Source of the DNA: Porticoccus sp964276025
Lineage (GTDB): Bacteria > Pseudomonadota > Gammaproteobacteria > Pseudomonadales > Porticoccaceae
Direction of reading: 5' to 3'
Assembly: GCA_964276025.1 (NCBI GenBank)
Contig: CAXYDD010000001.1
Span: 62,001-126,000, forward strand
Length of the DNA: 64,000 nucleotides
Shown piece after piece: positions 9,308 to 18,367 of this stretch. The stretch's first letter is position 1; each line of letters opens with the position of its first letter. A model generated the notes under the pieces. The model saw nothing but the letters and a program-made list of their open reading frames with translations, had not been told where the DNA came from and did no database searches. Made by a program: the position numbers and the translations under genes.

Positions 9308-10486
9308 TTGAAAAAACTCACTAGCCTTCCTATACCATATTGGCGTTTATCCGCTTTCTATTTTTGCTTTTTTGCTTTGCTTGGAGCTCTTCACCCATAT
9401 TGGTCTCTGTATTTATATTCGAAAGGATTTACTATCTCTGACATAGGAATTTTACTAGCTATGCCCATGGCTACAAAAATTATTGCTCCTAATATTTGGG
9501 GTTGGTTGTCTGACTTTACCGGAAAAAGACTGGCCGTCATTAGAGTTGGCGCTTTCCTGTCTTGTATTTTCTTTCTTGGTATTTTTTTCGATCAGAAATT
9601 CTGGTCTATCGCATTAGTAATGATAGGATATAGTTTTTTTTGGAACGCTATTTTGCCTCAGCATGAGGTAATAACAGTAAGTTATCTTGAAAAATCTCCA
9701 GAGGCATATGGCCGAATTCGATTATGGGGCTCTATCGGTTTTATAATTTCAGTTTTGGGTGGAGGTCTATGGTTTGATTCAAACGATATAGAAACGTTGC
9801 CTGTTGTTGGATTATTACTCTTGATTGGTATATTTGTAGCTAGTATTTTTTTACCTAGACCTTTTTTGCATAAGTCTGATGACCATAATTCCGAAGCATT
9901 TATTTTTTTTGCTACTCGACCTATTGTTATTGTATTTCTATTAGTTGGATTGCTAGTACAGTTATCTCACGGAGTTTATTATAGTTTTTTTAGTATTTAT
10001 TTAGAGTCTTATGGATATTCTCGCGGAGAGATAGGTGCCATTTGGTCAATTGGGGTTATAGCAGAAGTTTTTATATTTTTATTGATGTATCGATTTCTTA
10101 TGTACTTCGGTGTACGAAAGATTATTCTTTTGTGCCTGATTCTGGGGATCATACGTTGGTTAATCATAGGCTATCATATCGAAAGCTTAGTATTTTTAGT
10201 GATAGCTCAAATCTTGCATGCTTTCACTTTCGGAGCCTTTCATGCAGCATGTATTGAATGTGTTCGCCGTCTTTTCGACAGAGGCTGTCAGGGAAAAGCG
10301 CAAGCCTTATATAGTTCATGTTGCTATGGTGCTGGTGGAGCTATTGGCTCATATACGGGCGGATTTGCTTGGGAAGTGGCTCCTATATTTGCTTTCAATT
10401 ACGCTGCTATTTCAAGCCTTGTTGCTTTTCTTCTTGCTCTCTTTTGGCTAAAAGATAAAAAATTAGCTATTAACAATCAGGTATAG
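9308..10486 (+). CDS. MFS transporter, 3-phenylpropionate (HcaT)-like
   Basis: The 392 residues form about 12 hydrophobic segments of the major facilitator superfamily, with the HcaT-like N-terminus (YWRLSAFYFCFFALLGALHPYWSLYL in outline) and a GWLSDFTGKR loop after the second helix. The start is a TTG 12 nt after aroC; no in-frame ATG lies closer than the second helix. The family includes the E. coli phenylpropionate permease, but the substrate here is unknown. An aroC-transporter pairing also occurs in other gammaproteobacteria (recalled, not checked). Confidence 0.8.
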   Translation: MKKLTSLPIPYWRLSAFYFCFFALLGALHPYWSLYLYSKGFTISDIGILLAMPMATKIIAPNIWGWLSDFTGKRLAVIRVGAFLSCIFFLGIFFDQKFWSIALVMIGYSFFWNAILPQHEVITVSYLEKSPEAYGRIRLWGSIGFIISVLGGGLWFDSNDIETLPVVGLLLLIGIFVASIFLPRPFLHKSDDHNSEAFIFFATRPIVIVFLLVGLLVQLSHGVYYSFFSIYLESYGYSRGEIGAIWSIGVIAEVFIFLLMYRFLMYFGVRKIILLCLILGIIRWLIIGYHIESLVFLVIAQILHAFTFGAFHAACIECVRRLFDRGCQGKAQALYSSCCYGAGGAIGSYTGGFAWEVAPIFAFNYAAISSLVAFLLALFWLKDKKLAINNQV

Positions 10487-10566
10487 CAATATATCTTAAT
10501 AATAATCAATGAATAAAGATCAGTGTTGTTCAGGTAAGTTATTTATACGTTAAACAGGAACCTAAA

Positions 10567-10842
10567 ATGAAGTATATGTTCTACATGTTAATCATGGTTA
10601 CAATCATATGCTGGTACCCAACATATGATTTGCACACAAAAGAAGAATTTTTTGATGAACACAGCTCTCTAGTCAAAACCAACTTTTTGACTACAGTTGG
10701 TTGCCATGAGGCTGCAAACGAAATGAAAGCGAAATATTACCAATGTAAATCAAAGGTACAGTGGCGCAGGTGGTTTTTAGAAAAAAATACAGGTGGTAAT
10801 AAAAAAATAAAAGAAGAAGAAACAGAATATCCTGCATATTAA
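10567..10842 (+). CDS. Small hypothetical protein with N-terminal hydrophobic segment
   Basis: I do not recognise this 91-residue protein. Residues 1-18 are hydrophobic and could be a signal peptide or membrane anchor. The rest is polar, with two Cys in the mature part (VGCHEAANEM and YYQCKSKVQ) and a Lys/Glu-rich tail. AGGAA lies 6 nt upstream of the ATG, which supports translation. It stands alone between the MFS gene and the TetR gene. The Cys pair could form a disulfide in the periplasm (inference). Confidence 0.55.
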   Translation: MKYMFYMLIMVTIICWYPTYDLHTKEEFFDEHSSLVKTNFLTTVGCHEAANEMKAKYYQCKSKVQWRRWFLEKNTGGNKKIKEEETEYPAY

Positions 10843-10920
10843 AATAAGGGATATAGACGATTACGTAAGCTTCTTATTTAAAAACAATCAATTCAAAAAG
10901 CTGATTTTAACGACCCTATT

Positions 10921-11565
10921 ATGAAAAAATCCGATAGCAGCATCGACAAGCTACGTGAAAAGAAAAAGAAATTTCTAGCTAGAGAGACAGCTATTAGGGA
11001 TAGCGCTATATCGCTGTTAAAAGATATAGAGGCGGATAGCGTTACTGTATCGTTGATCGCTAAGGATGCAGGCATAGGGAAAGGTACCATTTACAAACAC
11101 TTTCTTTCAAAAACCGAAATTTTAATGAGAATTGTTTCTGACTATGAAAGAAATATCTGCGAAAGTATTAGATTATATGTTGGCGAGGAAAATGATACTA
11201 AAGATCCTTTTGGTGTCATACGTAAATATTTTTCAGTTCGGCTTTTTGACCCATCCTTAGATCGTTTGGTTCGGAAGCTGGCGTTGATATTAGAGGATGG
11301 TAACAGAGTATCTCAGGCTCTTTCTGAAATAAGATCTTTGAAGGAGGGCGTAGACGCTTCTATTATCTCTTCAATACATCCTTTAATTAAGAAAGGCTTT
11401 TTGCAAGATTTTCCTTCAGCATACTATCATTTCGCATACATTTCTTTTATTGATGGTGTTATAGACAAATGTGCAGATAACAAATACAAGTTAGATGATC
11501 ATATGCAAGCAGAGCTTTTGACTTTTATATCTAGTATCGGTTCAGATATGGGGAGGACTCATTAA
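10921..11565 (+). CDS. TetR/AcrR-family transcriptional regulator
   Basis: The 214 residues have an N-terminal helix-turn-helix (SVTVSLIAKDAGIGKGTIYKHFLSK in outline, about residues 40-64), the hallmark of TetR regulators. A helical C-terminal ligand domain follows. It is convergent with the ETF-QO gene. The ETF divergon beyond that gene carries two strong palindromes, so this protein is a candidate ETF regulator. Ligand and targets are unknown. Confidence 0.88.
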   Translation: MKKSDSSIDKLREKKKKFLARETAIRDSAISLLKDIEADSVTVSLIAKDAGIGKGTIYKHFLSKTEILMRIVSDYERNICESIRLYVGEENDTKDPFGVIRKYFSVRLFDPSLDRLVRKLALILEDGNRVSQALSEIRSLKEGVDASIISSIHPLIKKGFLQDFPSAYYHFAYISFIDGVIDKCADNKYKLDDHMQAELLTFISSIGSDMGRTH

Positions 11566-11619
11566 AAGCTAATACTATATCAATTCTTGTATCATTGGCG
11601 GTAATTTTTAAAATTATTC

Positions 11620-13257
11620 CTACATATTAGGATAATTTGGCCCACCCCCTCCTTCTGGTGTAACCCAGTTTATATTCTGAGATGGTTCTTTTATATCACA
11701 AGTCTTACAGTGCACACAGTTTTGTGAATTAATTTGAAATTTTTTAGACCCATCATCGTTTGTAAGGATCTCGTAAACGCCTGCAGGGCAGTATCTTTGT
11801 GCCGGCTCACTAAATACTGGTAAATTATAAGATAAGGGCAAATCTTGATCCTTCAGGATCAGATGGCTGGGCTGATCTTCTTCGTGATTAGTATTAGAAA
11901 GATATACGGAGGATAGTTTATCAAAGCTAATTTTATTGTCAGGTTTGTTATATGTAATTGGTTTGGTCGTCTCAGCTGGCTTAAGTTTAATATGATCTGG
12001 CTCTCGAGCCCTTAGAGTCCAAGGTAGCTTACCGTTAAATATATTTATATCTAAAAAAGCAAAAGCAGAACCTAGTATGTTTCCCCATTTATGCTGGGCA
12101 GGACCAAAGTTTCTTTGCAATACAAGTTCTTTATATGCAGAGCTTTTTTTGTATGCGGCTGAAAAGGAATCTGTTTTTATGTCTACTACATCAGAGCCAA
12201 TAAACTTCGTAATTGATTCTGCAGCAACCATTCCAGATTTCATTGCACAGTGAATACCTTTTATTTTTGCATTATTCAGGGTGCCTGCATTGTCTCCTAT
12301 TAATATTCCACCAGGAAAATCCATTTTAGGTTGTGATTGAATGCCACCTTTTGCTAAAGCTTTAGCACCATAAGAGATTCTTTTACCCTCTAATAAGTAC
12401 TTAGATATTTCTGGATGATGCTTGTATCGCTGAAATTCTTCATAGGGGTTAAGGTGGGGGTTGGAATAAGATAAGTCGGTAATTAAGCCGACCATTACCT
12501 GACAGTCATCCGTATGGTAAAGGAACCCACCTCCATTAGAATTACTTTCACTTAGTGGCCAGCCAGCACTATGAATCACTAAACCAGGCTTGTGTAAATT
12601 ATTAGGAATAGACCATAACTCCTTGATACCTATTGCATAATGTTGGGGATCACAACCATTATCCAGAGAGAATTTTTTAATAACTTCTTTACCTAAATGG
12701 CCTCTACATCCTTCGGATAAAAGTGTATATTTTCCACGGATTTCCATGCCTTGCGTATAGGAGGATTTTTTTTTGTTTTTTGCATCAATTCCCATATCAC
12801 CAGTTATGATTCCAGCCACAGAGCCATCTTTCGAGTAAAGAAGACTAGATGCAGAAAAACCTGGAAAAATATCAACACCTAGTTGTTCAGCTTGCTTGGC
12901 GAGCCAACGACATAGGTTACCTAAGCTGATTACAAAATTACCATTATTTCTCATAGTTTTAGGCGCAAAAAAATGTGGTATTTTGATTGCTCTAGTCTCA
13001 GTAAAATAATAAAGCTTATCTTCACTGACAGCTGTATTAACTGGGGCATCTGTATTCCTCCAGTCAGGAAATAATTCATTCAAAGCCGTAGGTTCTAAAA
13101 CCGCACCGGAAAGTATATGGGCTCCAACTTCTGAGCCCTTTTCAACTACAACAATAGAAGTTTCGGGTTTTATCTGCTTCAGACGGCATGCCGCCGATAG
13201 TCCAGATGGCCCTGCACCCACTATGACCACATCATAGTCTATGTGTTCCCGCTCCAT
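11620..13257 (-). CDS. Electron transfer flavoprotein-ubiquinone oxidoreductase
   Basis: This membrane-associated FAD/4Fe-4S protein passes electrons from reduced ETF to ubiquinone, linking acyl-CoA and other dehydrogenases to respiration. The N-terminus holds VVIVGAGPSGLSAA for FAD. The C-terminus holds the cluster-binding Cys set (CPAGVYE, then CVHCKTC) and ends in NINWVTPEGGGGPNY. A longer frame opens at a TTG at 13275, but AAGGAG lies 7 nt before the ATG at 13257, which decides the start (545 residues). It is divergent from etfBA. Confidence 0.95.
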   Translation of the reverse strand: MEREHIDYDVVIVGAGPSGLSAACRLKQIKPETSIVVVEKGSEVGAHILSGAVLEPTALNELFPDWRNTDAPVNTAVSEDKLYYFTETRAIKIPHFFAPKTMRNNGNFVISLGNLCRWLAKQAEQLGVDIFPGFSASSLLYSKDGSVAGIITGDMGIDAKNKKKSSYTQGMEIRGKYTLLSEGCRGHLGKEVIKKFSLDNGCDPQHYAIGIKELWSIPNNLHKPGLVIHSAGWPLSESNSNGGGFLYHTDDCQVMVGLITDLSYSNPHLNPYEEFQRYKHHPEISKYLLEGKRISYGAKALAKGGIQSQPKMDFPGGILIGDNAGTLNNAKIKGIHCAMKSGMVAAESITKFIGSDVVDIKTDSFSAAYKKSSAYKELVLQRNFGPAQHKWGNILGSAFAFLDINIFNGKLPWTLRAREPDHIKLKPAETTKPITYNKPDNKISFDKLSSVYLSNTNHEEDQPSHLILKDQDLPLSYNLPVFSEPAQRYCPAGVYEILTNDDGSKKFQINSQNCVHCKTCDIKEPSQNINWVTPEGGGGPNYPNM

Positions 13258-13324
13258 TGAGCGCTCCTTGATCAATATTTATAATTTTATTTATAATTTA
13301 TCAAAAATTTTATCACATTCATTT

Positions 13325-13352
13325 ATCTATATCAAAAAATTTTGATATAGAT
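13325..13352. promoter_or_regulatory. Perfect 28-nt palindrome in the ETF divergent promoter region
   Basis: The arms are 13 bp (ATCTATATCAAAA and TTTTGATATAGAT) around a 2-nt AA centre. It lies between ETF-QO and etfB. The length and symmetry suit a dimeric or double-dimeric repressor such as TetR. No T-run of terminator type follows it. Confidence 0.6.
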
Positions 13353-13354
13353 TG

Positions 13355-13370
13355 TTAAACACATGTTTAA
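13355..13370. promoter_or_regulatory. Second palindrome (TTAAACA-CA-TGTTTAA) in the ETF region
   Basis: Seven-bp arms flank a CA centre, 2 nt from the larger palindrome. The core AAAC-N4-GTTT resembles the motif I recall for the fatty-acid-responsive TetR regulator PsrA of Pseudomonas. That resemblance is from memory and unverified. Confidence 0.5.
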
Positions 13371-13476
13371 ATACATTAAATGATTTTTAAAACAACATTA
13401 TAAGCCTTTAGGATGAGAGCGATATGATTTATAATAAACCTCTTATATTATAAGACAATATAAAAGGTTTTTTTGC

Positions 13477-14232
13477 ATGAAAGTACTAGTTTCTGTAAAA
13501 CGAGTGGTAGACTATAACGTAAAAGTCAGTCCAAAAGACGATAATTCAGGCGTTAATCTTAATAATCTTAAAATGTCGTTAAATCCCTTTTGTGAGATTG
13601 CTGTAGAGGAAGCTGTTCGCTTAAAAGAAAAAGGTGTCATAGAAGAGATTGTAGTTGTATCTATCGGACCGCAAGAGGCCCAAGAACAAATACGTGCTGC
13701 TCTTGCTATTGGCGCTGATAGAGCAATCCTCATAAAGGTCGAAAGTGACCTTGAGATACAACCTTTAGGAATAGCAAAATGCTTAAAAGAAGTATTTGAT
13801 CAAGAGAAACCAGATTTAGTTTTAATGGGTAAGCAATCTATAGATGGTGATAACAATCAAACAGGTCAAATGTTTGCTGCTCTAGCAAATTTACCTCAAG
13901 GAACATTCGCCTCTGAATTAACCATTAATCCAACTCATGTAACTGTTACTAGAGAAGTTGATGGTGGATTTCAGACATTGCGACTTACTTTGCCAGCTGT
14001 TATTACATCAGATCTTAGATTAAATGAGCCAAGGTATGCATCATTGCCTAATATCATGAAAGCGAAGAAAAAACCTATTGATGAGATAACACCCGAAGAA
14101 CTCGGTGTTGATGTTTCCCCGCGTATTACCGTAGTGAGTGTTGACTTTCCTCCTGACCGGCCTGAAGGAATTAAAGTTAGTAGTGTAGATGAGCTTTTAG
14201 AGAAATTAAAAAATGAAGCAAAGGTAATATGA
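13477..14232 (+). CDS. etfB: Electron transfer flavoprotein, beta subunit
   Basis: This is the AMP-binding subunit of the ETF heterodimer, which collects electrons from acyl-CoA and related dehydrogenases. The 251 residues begin MKVLVSVKRVVDYNVKV, as is typical. The GKQSIDGDNNQTGQM motif and the beta-subunit signature region EVDGGFQTLRLTLPAVIT are present. Its stop overlaps the etfA start by 4 nt (ATGA). It is transcribed away from ETF-QO through a palindrome-rich promoter region. Confidence 0.96.
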   Translation: MKVLVSVKRVVDYNVKVSPKDDNSGVNLNNLKMSLNPFCEIAVEEAVRLKEKGVIEEIVVVSIGPQEAQEQIRAALAIGADRAILIKVESDLEIQPLGIAKCLKEVFDQEKPDLVLMGKQSIDGDNNQTGQMFAALANLPQGTFASELTINPTHVTVTREVDGGFQTLRLTLPAVITSDLRLNEPRYASLPNIMKAKKKPIDEITPEELGVDVSPRITVVSVDFPPDRPEGIKVSSVDELLEKLKNEAKVI

Positions 14233-15167
14233 TGAATGTTTTAGTCATTTCAGAGCATAACAATAATGAGATTAAAGAGAGCACCATGCATGCAGTTGCT
14301 GCTGCATGCAAATTGGGTAATTCAGTTGATCTTTTGGTTGCAGGCTTCAATTGCAGTATTGCCGCAACAAATGGTGCAAAAATTGAAGGCATAACCAGGG
14401 TTCTTTTGGCGGATAGCGAGCCATATGAAAACCAGCTTGCAGAAAATATTGCCCCATTAATTCAGCAAATAGCGCCTGAATATTCTTATGTACTTATGGC
14501 TGCAACTACAACAGGAAAAAATATTATCCCAAGGGCTGCTGCATTAGTTGATTCTCAACCTATGTCCGATATTATTTCTATTGTCAACGAAGATACTTTT
14601 AAAAGACCTATTTACGCAGGAAACGTGATAGCAACTATCCAAAGTAGTGACAAAATTAAGTTTATGACCGTAAGAACTACAGCATTTGAATCTGTATTAA
14701 AAAAATCCTCGAGTGCTCCAATTGAAGCTATAGAAGAATCCTTTGATTTAGAAAAATCAGAATTTGTTAAAAACGATATAGCGTCGTCTGAAAGACCAGA
14801 GTTAACATCAGCAAGAGTCATTATTTCTGGTGGTCGCGGAATGTTGAATGAGCAAAACTTTAAGCTTCTTGAGGATCTAGCAGACAAATTCGGTGGTGCT
14901 GTTGGTGCATCTAGGGCTGCTGTTGACTCTGGATTTGCACCAAATGACATGCAGGTAGGTCAAACTGGAAAAATAGTTGCCCCCGACCTCTATATAGCTG
15001 TTGGAATTTCTGGAGCAATTCAACACTTAGCTGGGATGAAGGAAAGTAAAGTTATTGTTGCTATAAATAAAGACCCAGAAGCACCTATATTTAAGGCTGC
15101 AGATTACGGTTTGGTTGCAGACTTATTTGATGTTATACCAGAATTGGAAGAGAAGTTAATCGTCTAA
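14229..15167 (+). CDS. etfA: Electron transfer flavoprotein, alpha subunit
   Basis: This is the FAD-binding subunit of ETF. The 312 residues include the C-terminal FAD motif: SGGRGM, then VGASRAAVDSGFAPNDMQVGQTGK in outline, then LYIAVGISGAIQHLAGM. It is translationally coupled to etfB by a 4-nt overlap. Its 3' end overlaps the 3' end of the convergent xthA by 12 bp. Confidence 0.96.
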   Translation: MMNVLVISEHNNNEIKESTMHAVAAACKLGNSVDLLVAGFNCSIAATNGAKIEGITRVLLADSEPYENQLAENIAPLIQQIAPEYSYVLMAATTTGKNIIPRAAALVDSQPMSDIISIVNEDTFKRPIYAGNVIATIQSSDKIKFMTVRTTAFESVLKKSSSAPIEAIEESFDLEKSEFVKNDIASSERPELTSARVIISGGRGMLNEQNFKLLEDLADKFGGAVGASRAAVDSGFAPNDMQVGQTGKIVAPDLYIAVGISGAIQHLAGMKESKVIVAINKDPEAPIFKAADYGLVADLFDVIPELEEKLIV

Positions 15168-15968
15168 ACAAATCCAAATCGGACAATGATCAGATGGTTT
15201 TTCCATGCTTCTTAGCTCATGATCAATTCCTGTTTCTGTACACAACTTTATGAGAGAATTTGATGCTAAAATCAAATCAATCCTTAATCCACGCTTAGGA
15301 TCCATTTCGAAACCCCGACTTCTATAATCGAACCAAGTATATCTATCAGACTGTTTTGAATGATAATGTTCAAATGTATCGATAAGTCCAAAACCTCGGA
15401 GTCTTTCTAGCCAGCTCCTTTCTTCTGGAAGAAAGCAACACTTACCCGTTCGTAGCCACCTTTTCTTGTTTTCTTCCCCAATACCAATATCTTTATCTAG
15501 CGGTGCAACGTTCATATCTCCAATGACTAGTATTTGATCCTGTGTCGAATAGTTAGTCTCTAAATAATTTTGTAAGTCAAAATAGAATTTTTCTTTACAT
15601 GGAAATTTTTTATCATGAGATCGACTCTCTCCTTGAGGGAAGTACCCATTAAAAATCGTTATTTTCTTATTTTTGTATTGAAAGTCTCCTATTATCAATC
15701 TTTTCTGGCTATCCTCATCATCATGAGGGAAACCTTTATAGCATTTTATTAGTGGCACTCGGTAGATGAGAGCAACACCGTAATGGCCTTTTTGGCCATG
15801 AAAAGATACGTCATAACCTAGTTCTTTTATAGCCTGAAGCGGGAATTGGTCATCAGAGACTTTTGTTTCCTGGATGCCAATCACGTCAGGTTGGTGTTTT
15901 TCTATAATAGCCTTAATCTGATGTATTCTGGCTCGAAGTCCGTTAGCATTAAAGGATATTATCTTCAT
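15156..15968 (-). CDS. xthA: Exodeoxyribonuclease III
   Basis: This AP endonuclease and 3'-5' exonuclease acts in base-excision repair. The 270 residues begin KIISFNANGLRAR. They show the catalytic Glu in GIQETKV, GDMNVAPLD, and the C-terminal EKPSDHCPIW with the active-site Asp-His. One base separates it from the upstream prc reading frame, so the two are probably co-transcribed. Its 3' end overlaps that of etfA. Confidence 0.96.
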   Translation of the reverse strand: MKIISFNANGLRARIHQIKAIIEKHQPDVIGIQETKVSDDQFPLQAIKELGYDVSFHGQKGHYGVALIYRVPLIKCYKGFPHDDEDSQKRLIIGDFQYKNKKITIFNGYFPQGESRSHDKKFPCKEKFYFDLQNYLETNYSTQDQILVIGDMNVAPLDKDIGIGEENKKRWLRTGKCCFLPEERSWLERLRGFGLIDTFEHYHSKQSDRYTWFDYRSRGFEMDPKRGLRIDLILASNSLIKLCTETGIDHELRSMEKPSDHCPIWICLDD

Positions 15969-15969
15969 A

Positions 15970-17565
15970 TTAGGGCCTTATTAATTTTGACTCAGTACTA
16001 TAATCAGGTAGTGAAGAAAACAGGTGACCTATGTAGTCTGCAAATATATTACCCGCTTCATTTAAGATTGGGTCATTTTCTGTAGAAACTGGATCTCCTT
16101 CTTCCATAACAACATCTTTATTTTTATCTACTGCTGTTTTCCATTCCTCAATAGAGGAATATTTTTTTTTATCTTTAGCGACCCGCCTTTTATTCTCGAT
16201 AGCCAATAGACTATTATTATATTCTTTTGATTGCAGTCTACGTTTTTTTTCATTCAGGGAGACTTCCTTCATCGAGCTTTGTTTTTTTATTAGGCTAAGC
16301 TCTTCATTCAAATAAATTAGATCCGGGTCAACTAAGAGCCTTTTTTCATGTGCGGCCCTTAACATATTGATTGGTGGGGCTTTCAGTAGTTCACTCCAAA
16401 ATATACTATGTTTAGCAGGGTCAATTGTATCCCAAGGCAATGCATTACTGAGAGAGCTTTCACCAATCTCATCAATATCATATATAGATGGTAGTTCAAT
16501 GTCAGGAGTCACACCTAAAAGCTGTGTACTTTCTCCAGAAACTCTATAAAATTTTGATTCTGTGAGCTTTATTTGACCTTGCTCTAAGGGTAATTGTATC
16601 TGGACTGTACCTTTTCCATAGCTTCTAGAACCGACAATGATTCCCCGCTCATAATCCTGTATTGCTCCGGCAAAGATTTCTGACGCAGATGCGCTTAAGC
16701 GGTTAATCAAAACCAATATAGGCCCTCTATAATAAATATTAGATCTTGATTGATGGGCTTTAGATATATAGTTGTTAGTATTCTTTACTTGCACGATAGG
16801 GCCTTTCCCAATAAAAAGATCAGTGAGCATTTTAGCTTCTTGAAGAAAACCACCCCCATTATTCCTTAAGTCAAGAATAATTCCATCCACATTTTTATTG
16901 GAGTGAAGGTCATTTATGAGCCGAACAACATCTTTAGTAGTGCTCTTAAAATCTGGCTCATTATTATATAGAGCCTCTACATCAAGGTAGAACGCTGGTA
17001 TTTCAATGACTCCAAACTTATGAGAGCTCTTCCCGTTGGTTACATTAATGATCTTTGATTTTGCTGCCTGTTCTTCAAGTTTAATTTTATCTCTAATAAG
17101 CTCAATTATTTGAATATTACTACCCAAATCTTTCTTAGCTGGTATTATTTCTAATCTTACGAGGCTATCCTTTTTCCCTCTAATTAGCTCGACTACATCA
17201 TCAAGGCGCCATCCTACTACATCAACGAAGTCAGCCTCATTTTGAGCAACCCCAACTATTTTATCACCTGTTTTCAAAATACCCTGTTTTTCTGCAGGAC
17301 CACCTTTTATTATACTGACAATTGAGGTGTGCTCTCCATCTAACTCTAGAACAGCACCAATACCTGTTAGTGATAAGGACATGGAGATACGAAAATTTTC
17401 CATAGATTTAGGAGATAAATAGCTTGTATGCGGATCAAACATACCAGCTAGTACAGACATATAGATTTGGAATACATCTTCACTATCGTTTTGTTTAAGA
17501 CGTTTTTTTTGATTTTTATACCTTTTTAATAGTAGCTCTCTAGCAGCCCTCTGGTTCTTTATCAT
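15970..17565 (-). CDS. prc: Tail-specific protease, catalytic part (frameshifted prc, part 2)
   Basis: These 531 residues are the PDZ and S41 peptidase domains plus C-terminal domain of the periplasmic protease Prc/Tsp, which degrades proteins with nonpolar C-termini and processes cell-wall enzymes. SEDVF..DPHTSYLSP is at about residues 28-52 and the PDZ domain at about 66-145. The catalytic Ser lies in SASASE (291-296) and the Lys is K318 in YGKGTVQ. The first residues (MIKNQR) are out of register with the family: the correct upstream sequence continues in another frame at 17540-18103. A single +1 shift at the GAGGGC near 17550 would join KEPE to AARELLLKRY. Confidence 0.85.
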   Translation of the reverse strand: MIKNQRAARELLLKRYKNQKKRLKQNDSEDVFQIYMSVLAGMFDPHTSYLSPKSMENFRISMSLSLTGIGAVLELDGEHTSIVSIIKGGPAEKQGILKTGDKIVGVAQNEADFVDVVGWRLDDVVELIRGKKDSLVRLEIIPAKKDLGSNIQIIELIRDKIKLEEQAAKSKIINVTNGKSSHKFGVIEIPAFYLDVEALYNNEPDFKSTTKDVVRLINDLHSNKNVDGIILDLRNNGGGFLQEAKMLTDLFIGKGPIVQVKNTNNYISKAHQSRSNIYYRGPILVLINRLSASASEIFAGAIQDYERGIIVGSRSYGKGTVQIQLPLEQGQIKLTESKFYRVSGESTQLLGVTPDIELPSIYDIDEIGESSLSNALPWDTIDPAKHSIFWSELLKAPPINMLRAAHEKRLLVDPDLIYLNEELSLIKKQSSMKEVSLNEKKRRLQSKEYNNSLLAIENKRRVAKDKKKYSSIEEWKTAVDKNKDVVMEEGDPVSTENDPILNEAGNIFADYIGHLFSSLPDYSTESKLIRP

Positions 17566-18103
17566 TAAGCACTAATCTCAGATAGGCCTCTGTCACTTTT
17601 TTTTGCCAGTGCCCACTAGATTTTTTTTCGTTAGACTGCCATTGGGCATTTGCAATATCTAATGAAATAACTTCATTCTTTGTGAGGTCAAATATAAAGT
17701 CGCTCTCAAGCAATTCTGTATTAGCTTGCAGTTGTTTTTTCACTCTATCTTTAAAGCGGTTAAATATCAAAAAACCTGCACTAAGATCTTTAGCAATAAG
17801 CATGTCATCAAGTTTATCCTCCCATCTTTTGAATTCATCTATATCCTCTTGAAGAAAATAGCTTTTTGTCGGATCCAAAGCTTCCAAATATTCAAAGAGA
17901 AATTTTTTTGAGAACTGATCGTTTACCTTTTGTTTTCTGAAATGTTTAGTCGTGAGCTTATTGAGTATTTCAGAGGAGGTTTCTGCTTGATTGACGCTAA
18001 AACTTAGATGATCTGCCGGTTTGGTGGCGGCTTCGTCTGCATAAACAGCAAAGCAAAAGAATAGAGATTGAATTGCAAAAATTAGTCGCAGTTTAATAAG
18101 CAT
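17540..18103 (-). CDS. prc: Tail-specific protease, N-terminal part (frameshifted prc, part 1)
   Basis: These 187 residues form the N-terminal part of Prc: a signal peptide (residues 1-22, ending near VYADEA) and the helical domain with LDPTKSYFLQEDIDEF. It lacks the protease domain, which follows in the +1 frame with a 26-nt overlap. It ends prematurely at a TAG directly after EPEGC. Both halves are otherwise intact. That points to a very recent mutation, a base-calling error or a recoding site, not an old pseudogene. Confidence 0.8.
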   Translation of the reverse strand: MLIKLRLIFAIQSLFFCFAVYADEAATKPADHLSFSVNQAETSSEILNKLTTKHFRKQKVNDQFSKKFLFEYLEALDPTKSYFLQEDIDEFKRWEDKLDDMLIAKDLSAGFLIFNRFKDRVKKQLQANTELLESDFIFDLTKNEVISLDIANAQWQSNEKKSSGHWQKKVTEAYLRLVLNDKEPEGC

Positions 18104-18367
18104 TGTGTACCATATTTAATATAATAAATAATCTGTTAAGTGTAACAAATTTATTAACCTGAACATCCTATAAAATCTTAAATATTTTTTAAAATAAATT
18201 TTAAATTAAAAAATTAAACCAAAAAACATATTAATCAGAGTCATTTCTTAATGAGAATGCTTTTAATTTACAATATGTTTATAATTTATAATTACCATTG
18301 GTTGTCAACAGTACAAAATTTATCTCAATAATTAATCTTTATTTATCCCTCAGAATGGATTACACAT

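Noticed and set aside
13258..13275. Longer ETF-QO start at a TTG
   Set aside because: The AAGGAG ribosome site lies inside this extension and is placed 7 nt before the ATG at 13257.
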